5,445 nt of DNA from positions 1-5,445 of the forward strand of contig JAHILC010000174.1 in NCBI GenBank assembly GCA_018897225.1, given 5' to 3'. Shown here piece after piece: positions 1 to 5,411 of this stretch. The translations under genes and the position numbers were made by a program. Source of the stretch: Actinomycetota bacterium. GTDB lineage: Bacteria; Actinomycetota; Humimicrobiia; Humimicrobiales; Humimicrobiaceae. Every line of letters begins with the position of its first letter. The first letter of the stretch is position 1. The notes beneath the pieces were generated by a model, which was not told where the DNA came from, ran no database searches, and saw only the letters and a list, made by a program, of their open reading frames with translations.

Positions 1-432
1 ATGGCAAAAAAAGAAGACAGCTCTCTGTTAAGATTTGGAGTCTCAATAGAGGAAAACCTTTTAAAAAAATTCGATTCTTTTATTTCCGGCAATAATTACA
101 AAAACCGGTCGGAAGCATTAAGAGACTTGATCAGGATTGCGCTTGTTGAAGATGAATGGGAAAATGCTGACGAAGAAGTTGCCGGCGCAATAGTTCTTGT
201 TTATAACCACCACAAGAGAGAGCTTGTCGATAAGCTGCTTGACATCCAGCATGATTATAATAAATATATAATTTCAAGCCAGCATATACACCTTGATCAT
301 GACAACTGCCTTGAAATAATAGTTGTAAAAGGCAGCATGAAATTCATCCAGGAAATTCTGTCAAAACTCAAGTCTGCAAAAGGCGTAAAGCACGCCTCGC
401 TGACAAAATCAACGCTTGGTAAAAATATTTAG
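1..432 (+). CDS. nikR: Nickel-responsive transcriptional regulator NikR
   Basis: This is a NikR-family metalloregulator that binds DNA when loaded with Ni(II), usually to repress nickel uptake genes. Residues about 8-52 form the ribbon-helix-helix DNA-binding domain (strand RFGVSI, then the helical NNYKNRSEALRDLIR segment). Residues about 60-138 form the ACT-like tetramerisation and metal-binding domain. All four high-affinity nickel ligands of E. coli NikR (His76, His87, His89, Cys95) have counterparts here with a constant offset of 8: His84 (IQHD), His95 and His97 (QHIHLDH) and Cys103 (DNCLEI). The ACT-like core CLEIIVVKG is also intact. At 143 residues it is slightly longer than the E. coli protein (133), mainly at the N-terminus. 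The ATG is the first base of the window, so an upstream extension and the RBS cannot be judged, although the N-terminus looks natural. No nickel transporter or nickel enzyme is visible downstream; the next gene converges on it. Confidence 0.95.
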   Translation: MAKKEDSSLLRFGVSIEENLLKKFDSFISGNNYKNRSEALRDLIRIALVEDEWENADEEVAGAIVLVYNHHKRELVDKLLDIQHDYNKYIISSQHIHLDHDNCLEIIVVKGSMKFIQEILSKLKSAKGVKHASLTKSTLGKNI

Positions 433-449
433 CTTTAAAAAATATTTAG
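421..449. repeat. 12 bp direct repeat at the 3' end of nikR
   Basis: AAAAATATTTAG occurs at 421-432, covering the last codons and the TAG stop of nikR, and again at 438-449 in the 30 bp gap before the convergent DUF3048 gene. It may be chance in such AT-rich sequence. The gap has no GC-rich hairpin; only a 4 bp AGAT/ATCT stem (449-460 region) followed by Ts could serve as a weak terminator for nikR. Confidence 0.4.
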
Positions 450-462
450 ATCTGAATCTTTT

Positions 463-1476
463 TTATTGCCAGCCAACTTTTCCTGGCATTACCATTGAAA
501 TCCAGGTATTTCCAGCATTAAGGGATACTTCATTGCCGCTGCCGTCTCTTAATACAAACCTGTCAGCAACTCCGCCTCTCTCCCATGTGCCTTCAACTGC
601 GTTTCCATCTATAAAATAAAATGCCTGGCCCAAACCTGTTGTTCTTACACTCATGTGTTTGTATTTATCTATAGGTCCTACAATATCTGTAATAAGCACA
701 ACAACATTCTTAACAGAAATTATCTGGCCCGATTCATGGTCAACATGTGGCTTATTGCCCATATATCTTAAATAGCTGTTTGAATTTCTATCATATTTAA
801 AATTAACGTTAAATCCTCTGGGAGCATAGGCAGCTGTGCCAAAATCTATGAAAACATTATTTATACCGCCTCTGTCACCTTCACCGGCATCGCCCTTATA
901 GGAAAATGGCATTCCATTACCTTCAAGGGGATATCCTAACTGCATGGCTTTTTGTTTGACAGCAATTGTGGAAGTAAATGCAGTATGTTCCTGTACTTTA
1001 CTTCTAGTCCAGTCTCTCCAGTAAGGCGCAGTACCAACTATTGAGCTCAATCCGGATCTGTCAGTCATTGCGCTCATTGTATACATTCCAAGATCCTGGA
1101 TATATTTATAGCATTCAGGATAAGTGCCAAAAAACAAATATATCGGGTCAAAAGATTTTGCAATTTCAGCATAATAAGGCCTGGAACTTCTAAAAGGCCC
1201 AACAATGGAAGCGTCTTTTGTTCCGAATACTGCTACAAAACGGGTAATGCCGTATTCGCTAACAACCTCAAAAACTACATCGGCATTCTGCAATCCTGAG
1301 TGAGGTCGTGCAGCTGCACTGTTTTCAATCATAATTGCAATTGGTCGTGCATTAGTAAGCCCAGCCCACTCTTTGACTTTGGTTTGGATTGTGTCGGGCG
1401 CTATAACCCAGGCAGAACTTAAAAGAAGCATGATTGTCAGGATACCGACAAGTACAAGCAAAGTACTTTTTTTCAT
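463..1476 (-). CDS. DUF3048 (YerB-like) exported protein
   Basis: This is a DUF3048-family protein like Bacillus YerB, a family of extracytoplasmic proteins of unknown biochemical role found in Firmicutes, Actinobacteria and Chloroflexi. Residues about 5-25 are a single hydrophobic segment after an MKK start, so the protein is exported or anchored facing outward. YerB-type members are often lipoproteins, but there is no lipobox cysteine here. The N-terminal DUF3048 domain spans about 42-185, with ARPHSGL (56-62), the GITRF strand (76-80) and GPFRSSRPYY (93-102). The C-terminal domain spans about 205-333, with KPHVD (242-246), VKNVVV (255-260), GTWER (296-300) and NTWISMV (323-329). Length (337) is normal for the family. 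The start is supported by AAGGGG eight bases before ATG (1485-1490 on the minus strand). It converges on nikR and is divergent from the dehydrogenase gene, so it is probably monocistronic. Confidence 0.9.
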   Translation of the reverse strand: MKKSTLLVLVGILTIMLLLSSAWVIAPDTIQTKVKEWAGLTNARPIAIMIENSAAARPHSGLQNADVVFEVVSEYGITRFVAVFGTKDASIVGPFRSSRPYYAEIAKSFDPIYLFFGTYPECYKYIQDLGMYTMSAMTDRSGLSSIVGTAPYWRDWTRSKVQEHTAFTSTIAVKQKAMQLGYPLEGNGMPFSYKGDAGEGDRGGINNVFIDFGTAAYAPRGFNVNFKYDRNSNSYLRYMGNKPHVDHESGQIISVKNVVVLITDIVGPIDKYKHMSVRTTGLGQAFYFIDGNAVEGTWERGGVADRFVLRDGSGNEVSLNAGNTWISMVMPGKVGWQ

Positions 1477-1484
1477 AATGTTTT

Positions 1485-1490
1485 CCCCTT
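1485..1490 (-). promoter_or_regulatory. Ribosome binding site of the DUF3048 gene
   Basis: The minus strand reads AAGGGG followed by AAAACATT and ATG. The purine-rich hexamer and the 8-base spacing are good Shine-Dalgarno features and fix the start at 1476. Confidence 0.75.
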
Positions 1491-1520
1491 GAACAAATAA
1501 ATAATATTTTATTAATAGAA

Positions 1521-1569
1521 AAGTAAATAAAAATGTATTTTACTTATTTTGTTGCATTAAGTAAATAAA
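1521..1569. repeat. AAGTAAATAAA direct repeat with an intervening inverted TTTACTT
   Basis: AAGTAAATAAA occurs at 1521-1531 and again at 1559-1569, 38 bases apart. Between them TTTACTT (1539-1545) is the inverse of the AAGTAAA core. Together they make three half-site-like elements in the centre of the divergent region, overlapping both candidate promoters. This is what a binding site for a shared regulator would look like, but the low sequence complexity makes chance occurrence possible. Confidence 0.4.
1537..1565 (-). promoter_or_regulatory. Candidate promoter of the DUF3048 gene
   Basis: On the minus strand TTTACT (1560-1565) and TAAAAT (1537-1542) are separated by 17 bases, a usual sigma-70-type arrangement. 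The -10 box has 5 of 6 consensus bases and the -35 box 4 of 6. The predicted start near 1530 gives a leader of about 55 bases. Many near-matches are expected in this AT-rich region. Confidence 0.3.
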
Positions 1570-1581
1570 TTTTGAGATAAT
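1552..1581 (+). promoter_or_regulatory. Candidate promoter of the dehydrogenase gene
   Basis: TTGCAT (1552-1557) and GATAAT (1576-1581) lie 18 bases apart. The -10 box has 5 of 6 consensus bases but the -35 box only 3 of 6. A second option is TTGAGA (1572-1577) with AAGAAT (1594-1599) at 16 bases. Either would overlap or abut the divergent candidate promoter. TTGCAT is also the likely -35 box upstream of the M23 gene. Confidence 0.3.
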
Positions 1582-1658
1582 AATTATTTAGATAAGAATA
1601 AATTTATAGGAAAGTTAAATAATGGTAAAATTTAAATAAAATAATAAGACCGCAAAAT

Positions 1659-1665
1659 AGGAAGG
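1659..1665 (+). promoter_or_regulatory. Ribosome binding site of the LDH2-family gene
   Basis: AGGAAGG lies four bases before the ATG at 1670, with its GGA core about seven bases from the start codon. This supports the chosen start and shows that the organism does use Shine-Dalgarno initiation for some genes. Confidence 0.75.
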
Positions 1666-1669
1666 CAAA

Positions 1670-2755
1670 ATGGAAAAAGTATTGAGATTTAAAAAAGAGG
1701 ATTTATTCAATTATGCAGTGCTTTACATGGAAAAGCTGGGCATCCCCCAAAAAGATGCAGAAATTGTTGCTGATGTTTTAATTGCTGCAGACTTAAGGGG
1801 TGTTGATTCTCACGGGCTTATAAGGATCTACAGCTATTACGGAAGCAGGTTGGAAAAAAAATACATGAACCCGTTAACCCCGTTCAAGATAATATCTGAG
1901 ACAGATACCACAGTTCTATATGATGGTGGCAATGGACTTGGCCAGGTTATTTCCTGCCTTGCAATGAAAAAATGCATAGAAAAGGCAAAAAAATCAAATG
2001 TTGCTATAGCTACAGTAAAAAACAGCAACCATTATGGTATCGCAGGTTATTATGCAATGATGGCGCTTGAACATGGCATGATTGGAATCAGTCTTACCAA
2101 TTCACAGCCACTGGTAGCTCCAACTTATGGAAGAACTGCAGTCCTGGGAACAAATCCGATTAGTTTTGCTGCGCCTTCTTATAATGAATACCCGTTTGTA
2201 CTGGATATGGCAACCAGCGTTGTTCCAATCGGAAGAATAAAGGTTTATGAAGAAAAGAATGAAAAAATCCCGATTGGCTGGGGAATCGATGATGATGGCA
2301 ATGTGACTGAAGATCCAAAAAAGGTTCAAAGCGGCGGACCGGGAGCGCTAATGCCCCTTGGTGGAATCGATATAATGCGTGGCTATAAAGGTTATGGGCT
2401 GGCGCTAATGGTTGAAATCTTATGTGCTGCGCTTTCGGGAGCAGCTCACTTGACCGATGTTGGTTTTCCACATGAACCAAAAGTATCAGATGTAAGTCAC
2501 TTCTTCATGACAGTAAATATAGAAGCTTTTAGACCCCTTATAGATTTCAAGAAGCAGATCGATGATATGATTAAAATACTTAAGAACTCCCCGAAAGCGG
2601 CTGGCCACGCAAGAATTTATATCGCAGGTGAAAAAGAATTTGAAATTGTAAAATTCAATGAAACACATGGAGTGCCGATCATAGCTCCCGTAATTGAAGA
2701 GCTTAAAGCCAACGGCAAGAGATTGGGCGTAGATTTCGAATTAAAACCGCTTTAA
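1670..2755 (+). CDS. LDH2-family malate/L-lactate-type NAD(P)-dependent dehydrogenase
   Basis: This belongs to the LDH2/MDH2 (AllD-like) oxidoreductase family, unrelated to classical Rossmann-fold lactate dehydrogenases. Members reversibly oxidise 2-hydroxy acids (malate, lactate, sulfolactate, ureidoglycolate) or reduce related keto/imino acids with NAD(P)H in the cytoplasm. Hallmarks visible are VDSHGLIR (45-52, with conserved His48 and Arg52), NSNHYG (118-123, with His121), LGTNPISFAAP (159-169, part of the family's unusual nucleotide-binding fold), VLDMATS (177-183) and the glycine-rich GYKGYGLALMVEIL (238-251). At 361 residues it is full length for the family. Substrate cannot be assigned: family members with different substrates share these motifs, and no catabolic neighbours are present. 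It is probably monocistronic, divergent from the DUF3048 gene and 133 bp upstream of the M23 gene, which seems to have its own promoter. Confidence 0.92.
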   Translation: MEKVLRFKKEDLFNYAVLYMEKLGIPQKDAEIVADVLIAADLRGVDSHGLIRIYSYYGSRLEKKYMNPLTPFKIISETDTTVLYDGGNGLGQVISCLAMKKCIEKAKKSNVAIATVKNSNHYGIAGYYAMMALEHGMIGISLTNSQPLVAPTYGRTAVLGTNPISFAAPSYNEYPFVLDMATSVVPIGRIKVYEEKNEKIPIGWGIDDDGNVTEDPKKVQSGGPGALMPLGGIDIMRGYKGYGLALMVEILCAALSGAAHLTDVGFPHEPKVSDVSHFFMTVNIEAFRPLIDFKKQIDDMIKILKNSPKAAGHARIYIAGEKEFEIVKFNETHGVPIIAPVIEELKANGKRLGVDFELKPL

Positions 2756-2783
2756 GTCAAAAGAATATCAGTTTAATTCGGAA

Positions 2784-2824
2784 AATTGCTTTGGCGCCTT
2801 GCCCAATTAAAATTATAAAATTTT
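2784..2824 (+). terminator. Weak hairpin downstream of the dehydrogenase gene
   Basis: AATTG (2784-2788) pairs with CAATT (2804-2808), enclosing GGC/GCC (2793-2795 with 2801-2803), with a four-base bulge on the left. It is followed by an AT-only inverted repeat AAAATT/AATTTT (2809-2814 with 2819-2824) that ends in four Ts. It lies where a terminator would be expected, 29 bases after the stop, but the stem is imperfect and the T-run short. Confidence 0.3.
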
Positions 2825-2831
2825 CTAATAA

Positions 2832-2867
2832 TTATATTTATGTAAATATGTAATTGCATAAATATAA
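2832..2867. repeat. Perfect 11 bp inverted repeat upstream of the M23 gene
   Basis: TTATATTTATG (2832-2842) and CATAAATATAA (2857-2867) are exact inverse copies separated by 14 bases. The right arm covers most of the candidate -35 box at 2854-2859 and ends nine bases before TATAAT. The position and symmetry suit a repressor operator. A terminator is unlikely: the stem is nearly all A/T and is followed by As, not Ts, on the plus strand. Confidence 0.55.
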
Positions 2868-2881
2868 AAAAGTGCTATAAT
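2854..2881 (+). promoter_or_regulatory. Promoter of the M23 gene, likely giving a leaderless mRNA
   Basis: A perfect TATAAT box (2876-2881) lies exactly seven bases before the ATG at 2889, with TTGCAT (2854-2859) 16 bases upstream as a weak -35 box. Transcription normally starts about seven bases after the -10 box, which would place the first transcribed base on or next to the A of ATG. No Shine-Dalgarno sequence is present in CACCAGC. Together this suggests leaderless translation. Confidence 0.55.
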
Positions 2882-2888
2882 CACCAGC

Positions 2889-3458
2889 ATGAGAAAATCA
2901 AATGTTTTAGCATTTTTAATTGTTGCTGCCTCTATTGCTCTGCCGCTATTGCTTTTCCCCAGAATGATTTACTGCAGCTATAAATCGCCTTTTATAATGC
3001 CCATGGCGTCCGGAAATATAATTGTCGGGTTCAGAGACAGCTATCTGGATAAGATGAAACAAGTTGAAAGGAAGCATACTGGCATCGACATCGAGGGCGA
3101 GGCAGGTGAAAATGTTCTTGCTTCCGGCAATGGTTTAGTGACTTATATTGGTTTTTCACCTATTGGCGGCAGGACTCTGGTAATCAGGCATAATGAAAAA
3201 ATAAAAACAACATACCTGAATTTAGAGCAAATACTGGTTTCAAAAGGCTCACAGGTTAGCCAGGGAGATAGGATTGCCACAATAGGAGCTGAAGACGACC
3301 CTTCAAGTGAGACAACACACCTTCATTTCGGTGTAATTTATGATGATAAGTACCTCGATCCTGAAGATCTATTGAAAATAGACTATAAAAGCATATCTAA
3401 ATTTTTATATCTTAAATATATTGAGCCTGATTTCAGTGTAAGTCTAAATCAAGGATAA
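2889..3458 (+). CDS. M23 (LytM-type) peptidase-domain protein, membrane-anchored or secreted
   Basis: This is a small M23-family protein; such enzymes cut peptide cross-bridges of peptidoglycan outside the membrane, or act as inactive regulators of other hydrolases. Residues about 6-24 form an N-terminal hydrophobic segment after MRKS, a signal peptide or anchor; Cys29 is not in a lipobox context. The M23 domain spans about 60-162. The zinc ligands are all present: His63 and Asp67 in HTGID, and His146 in HLHFG. His144, the first His of that HxH motif, is also kept. The second catalytic His, usually in a Tyr-x-His-Leu motif (His260 of S. aureus LytM), is Asn111 here (YLNL, 109-112), so activity may be lowered or lost. 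The conserved biotinyl-lipoyl-like turn VSQGDRIATIG (123-133) is present. It has no coiled coil or extra wall-binding domain. The start is fixed by the TATAAT spacing and signal-like N-terminus rather than by an RBS. It converges with the 122-residue gene, 25 bp apart. Confidence 0.88.
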   Translation: MRKSNVLAFLIVAASIALPLLLFPRMIYCSYKSPFIMPMASGNIIVGFRDSYLDKMKQVERKHTGIDIEGEAGENVLASGNGLVTYIGFSPIGGRTLVIRHNEKIKTTYLNLEQILVSKGSQVSQGDRIATIGAEDDPSSETTHLHFGVIYDDKYLDPEDLLKIDYKSISKFLYLKYIEPDFSVSLNQG

Positions 3459-3483
3459 GGGTGTAAGATTTAAGCAGCTAACT

Positions 3484-3852
3484 TTAGGTTACGTTGAAAT
3501 ATTTTTTCAAACTTTCAATTTCTTCGGTTATTTTTTGGTTAATATCTTCTTTTTTTATACCGAAAACTATAACGTTTAAAGTTAATTTGATCTTTTCAAA
3601 TGTTTTTTTCAAAATTCCGTTAATTTTAGGTTTTTCCTCCATATCAAGAACACTTAGCTGAAGGTAATCTTCCCCATTGGTAGTTGAAATGAATTTTATA
3701 TGGCCCACGTGGTCGCATCCATTATTTTTTAAATAAAGGATGACATTATTTGCAAATTCCCTAATCTTATTGACAAAATCCTCATTGGATACTGGCTTTT
3801 GAAAGGTCAGTACCAGATTTTTTGTTAAAATTATTGAGTTGTTTTCAGACAT
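3484..3852 (-). CDS. Conserved-looking hypothetical protein, 122 residues
   Basis: I do not recognise this family. The protein is small, probably cytoplasmic (no signal peptide or membrane segment), and lysine/asparagine-rich, like the other proteins here. It alternates likely strands and helices: strand about 6-18, helix 22-44, strand 49-56, strand 63-70, helix 76-88, strand 91-98 and helix 101-119. This looks like a compact alpha/beta domain rather than random coding. The segment GCDHVGH (45-51) holds the only cysteine (Cys46) with His48 and His51 close by, which could bind a metal or be structural. The start is well bounded because an in-frame TAA lies three codons upstream of ATG. No Shine-Dalgarno sequence is visible. 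It has its own promoter-like sequence about 110 bases upstream, downstream of the co-oriented hexokinase. Confidence is for the gene being real, not for any function. Confidence 0.75.
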   Translation of the reverse strand: MSENNSIILTKNLVLTFQKPVSNEDFVNKIREFANNVILYLKNNGCDHVGHIKFISTTNGEDYLQLSVLDMEEKPKINGILKKTFEKIKLTLNVIVFGIKKEDINQKITEEIESLKKYFNVT

Positions 3853-3885
3853 AAATAATTAAAATTTTTACAAAATGTTAATCAA

Positions 3886-3905
3886 ATATAATAATTCTAT
3901 TATAT
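3886..3905. repeat. AT-only 8 bp inverted repeat in the leader of the 122-residue protein gene
   Basis: ATATAATA (3886-3893) and TATTATAT (3898-3905) are inverse copies around a four-base loop, ATTC. The element begins 34 bases upstream of the ATG of the minus-strand gene and would lie in its predicted leader. It contains TATAAT on both strands, so it could be a second -10 element, but no matching -35 box was found. Confidence 0.35.
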
Positions 3906-3960
3906 AAGAAACCCATTTTTGCTCTTATTTTGCTATTATTATGCTGTTATATTATTCCAG

Positions 3961-3987
3961 GTGTTAGATTTTAACACACTTTGTGTT
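3961..3987. promoter_or_regulatory. Overlapping palindromes, putative operator
   Basis: Three related arms lie in a row: GTGTTA (3961-3966), TAACAC(A) (3972-3978) and TGTGTT (3982-3987). The middle arm is the exact inverse of the first (five-base spacer) and also pairs with the third as AACACA/TGTGTT (three-base spacer). The elements fill the spacer and -10 box of the minus-strand promoter at 3968-3995, a classic place for a repressor operator. Mutually exclusive hairpins are also possible, but most of this element lies upstream of the predicted transcript. Confidence 0.55.
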
Positions 3988-3995
3988 GAAGTCAA
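3968..3995 (-). promoter_or_regulatory. Promoter for the 122-residue protein gene
   Basis: On the minus strand TTGACT (3990-3995) and TAAAAT (3968-3973) are separated by 16 bases; each box matches the sigma-70 consensus at 5 of 6 positions. This is the best -35/-10 pair I found in the window. The predicted start near 3961 gives a leader of about 110 bases to the ATG at 3852. Confidence 0.6.
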
Positions 3996-4052
3996 GTTTT
4001 TATTAATTTTTGAAATTTTGGCATACCCCGGTAGAAATGTCCTCTTTCTTAT

Positions 4053-5402
4053 TTAAATTTGCTGGCTTTCTAATCCGGCGGCTGCGGCTCCCAGAAGAAT
4101 GGCATTATCAACCTTGTTTATCTCGTAATAATAACTACCTCTTTGAGTTAAAATATTTCTCATATAGTATTCAACCCTTGCCTGGAAGTTTTTCATCATG
4201 TAATAACTACTGCCTTCAGCAGTTATACAGATAGGATCGCAGGGATTATTCCCTTTATCTGATTTTATAATTGCTGAAGCTAAAATTATTGAGGTAAAAA
4301 TCGCCGCTCTTTCAACAAGATTGTCGAACATGTGGTAGAGGCTGACCAAATCCCTGTTTTCGATACCTTTTATCAAATCAATAAGTCTTGGGTTCTGGGG
4401 TGGATAAAACAAAAAATCATCAATATCTCTGGATTCCAGCACTACGGAATCATTAAAATTTCTTGAAAAAACATCTGAAAATAACCCATCCTTTAAAGCA
4501 AATCGCACCACTTCTGCTGCAAGTCCTCCCAGATAAGCGCCTGAAAACATTTTTTCATAACAACCCATCCCGGAATTTAATGTCTTGCTGTCAAACTTTA
4601 AATCAATTTCCCCCATGGGTCCTTTTGAGAAGTTCCCTGATTCGATATTTATAATCTGGTAATCATCCCCGTCCAGGTTTGCAATACGTTTTTTCTTTAT
4701 ATTTGAATTTTTTTCAATATAGCTGACATTTGAACCCGTACCAAGTATAAAGCCTACGTAGCTTTCGAAGTTTCTGTTTTGAAATGCTGATATTCCTGAA
4801 AGTAGGGATGCAACAGTATCATTTAGCATTACAATTTTTTTACTCCCTTTAAACCCTTGCTTCTTTATGGCAGCCATCAGATTTTCTCCAATAAACTCGC
4901 CCTCAACTTCCATTGCCTTGATTTCCTTGGTAAAATAAGCCAGCTTACCGTCTCTTGTGGGGTAAATTTCAATAGGGTAAGAAAATACAAAACCAATATT
5001 ATCACTTTCATCAATGATATCTTTTATATTTTCAACTATTATCCTGAAAAATTCATCTTTTGAAACTTCACTTTCTGAACCTGGCATATAAGATTGCTTT
5101 AAATTCTGGATCACTGGTTCGTTTTTGTCATTAAACATTATAACTGCAGACCTGAAATTCGTTCCACCCGCATCAAGAACTATAACAGGTTTATTAACTA
5201 AAATTTTATTGCGGAATTGTATGAATGTAGGAAACATTTTTAGAGAACTTTCCTCTCCCGCCAGTCCTCTTTGCATTTCGTCTAAAAACAGGTCAACATA
5301 TTTATGGATGTCAATATCCTCAAAATACATTTTGTATTTTCTTAAGAAATTGTTAACAGCATCTTTTGCATTTTTTAATTCATTAATATTTAGAGCATCC
5401 AT
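4053..5402 (-). CDS. Eukaryotic-type hexokinase
   Basis: This is a hexokinase of the yeast/animal type (Hexokinase_1 plus Hexokinase_2 domains), which transfers phosphate from ATP to glucose or related hexoses in the cytoplasm, the entry step of glycolysis. It is not a ROK-type bacterial glucokinase. Motifs in order are phosphate-1 LDAGGTNFR (76-84), GFVFSYP (137-143), the sugar-binding Thr-Lys of YFTKEI (156-161), LNDTVASLLSG (193-203) with catalytic Asp195, GFILGTGSN (217-225), INIESGNF (251-258) with sugar-binding Glu254, CYEKMFSGAYLGG (281-293) with Glu283, and adenosine-site AEGSSYY (395-401). All key residues are present, so it should be active. The 449 residues correspond to one 50 kDa yeast-type unit, with no regulatory duplication. 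Sugar range cannot be read from sequence. No Shine-Dalgarno precedes the ATG (AACAATATAAATA), but the N-terminal helix fits the family. An inverted repeat lies 10-30 bases upstream. The co-oriented 122-residue gene follows after 200 bp. Confidence 0.95.
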   Translation of the reverse strand: MDALNINELKNAKDAVNNFLRKYKMYFEDIDIHKYVDLFLDEMQRGLAGEESSLKMFPTFIQFRNKILVNKPVIVLDAGGTNFRSAVIMFNDKNEPVIQNLKQSYMPGSESEVSKDEFFRIIVENIKDIIDESDNIGFVFSYPIEIYPTRDGKLAYFTKEIKAMEVEGEFIGENLMAAIKKQGFKGSKKIVMLNDTVASLLSGISAFQNRNFESYVGFILGTGSNVSYIEKNSNIKKKRIANLDGDDYQIINIESGNFSKGPMGEIDLKFDSKTLNSGMGCYEKMFSGAYLGGLAAEVVRFALKDGLFSDVFSRNFNDSVVLESRDIDDFLFYPPQNPRLIDLIKGIENRDLVSLYHMFDNLVERAAIFTSIILASAIIKSDKGNNPCDPICITAEGSSYYMMKNFQARVEYYMRNILTQRGSYYYEINKVDNAILLGAAAAGLESQQI

Positions 5403-5411
5403 TATTTATAT

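Larger units (their letters stand above)
1477..1669. other. AT-rich divergent intergenic region between the DUF3048 and dehydrogenase genes
   Basis: This 193 bp region separates two divergent genes and so must hold promoters for both. It is made almost entirely of A and T. No small gene or stable RNA is evident. It contains the repeated AAGTAAA elements and the candidate promoters listed separately. Confidence 0.7.
3853..4052. other. Intergenic region between hexokinase and the 122-residue protein gene
   Basis: This 200 bp gap separates two co-oriented minus-strand genes. It holds the promoter and palindromes described separately at 3961-3995 and an AT-only hairpin at 3886-3905. No convincing rho-independent terminator follows the hexokinase stop: the only GC-rich patch, around 4024-4032, is a short imperfect hairpin without a U-run. 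Partial read-through from hexokinase is therefore possible. No small gene is seen. Confidence 0.6.

Noticed and set aside
416..619. Plus-strand open frame of 67 codons overlapping the end of nikR
   Set aside because: Most of it is antisense to the conserved C-terminal domain of the DUF3048 protein, and it has no convincing RBS.
1837..2668. Minus-strand open frames within the LDH2 gene (1837-2028, 2102-2329, 2160-2480, 2486-2668)
   Set aside because: They are antisense to a full-length, motif-complete gene and their translations resemble no family.
2832..2867. Inverted repeat as a rho-independent terminator for the LDH2 gene
   Set aside because: The stem has only one G-C pair and is followed by A residues on the transcribed plus strand, with no T-run.
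3961..3977. GTGTTA/TAACAC dyad as a NikR operator of the type reported for deltaproteobacteria (GTGTTAC-N13/14-GTAACAC)
   Set aside because: The half-sites are alike but the spacing is only five bases between six-base arms, far too short for the NikR tetramer to contact both as in known sites.
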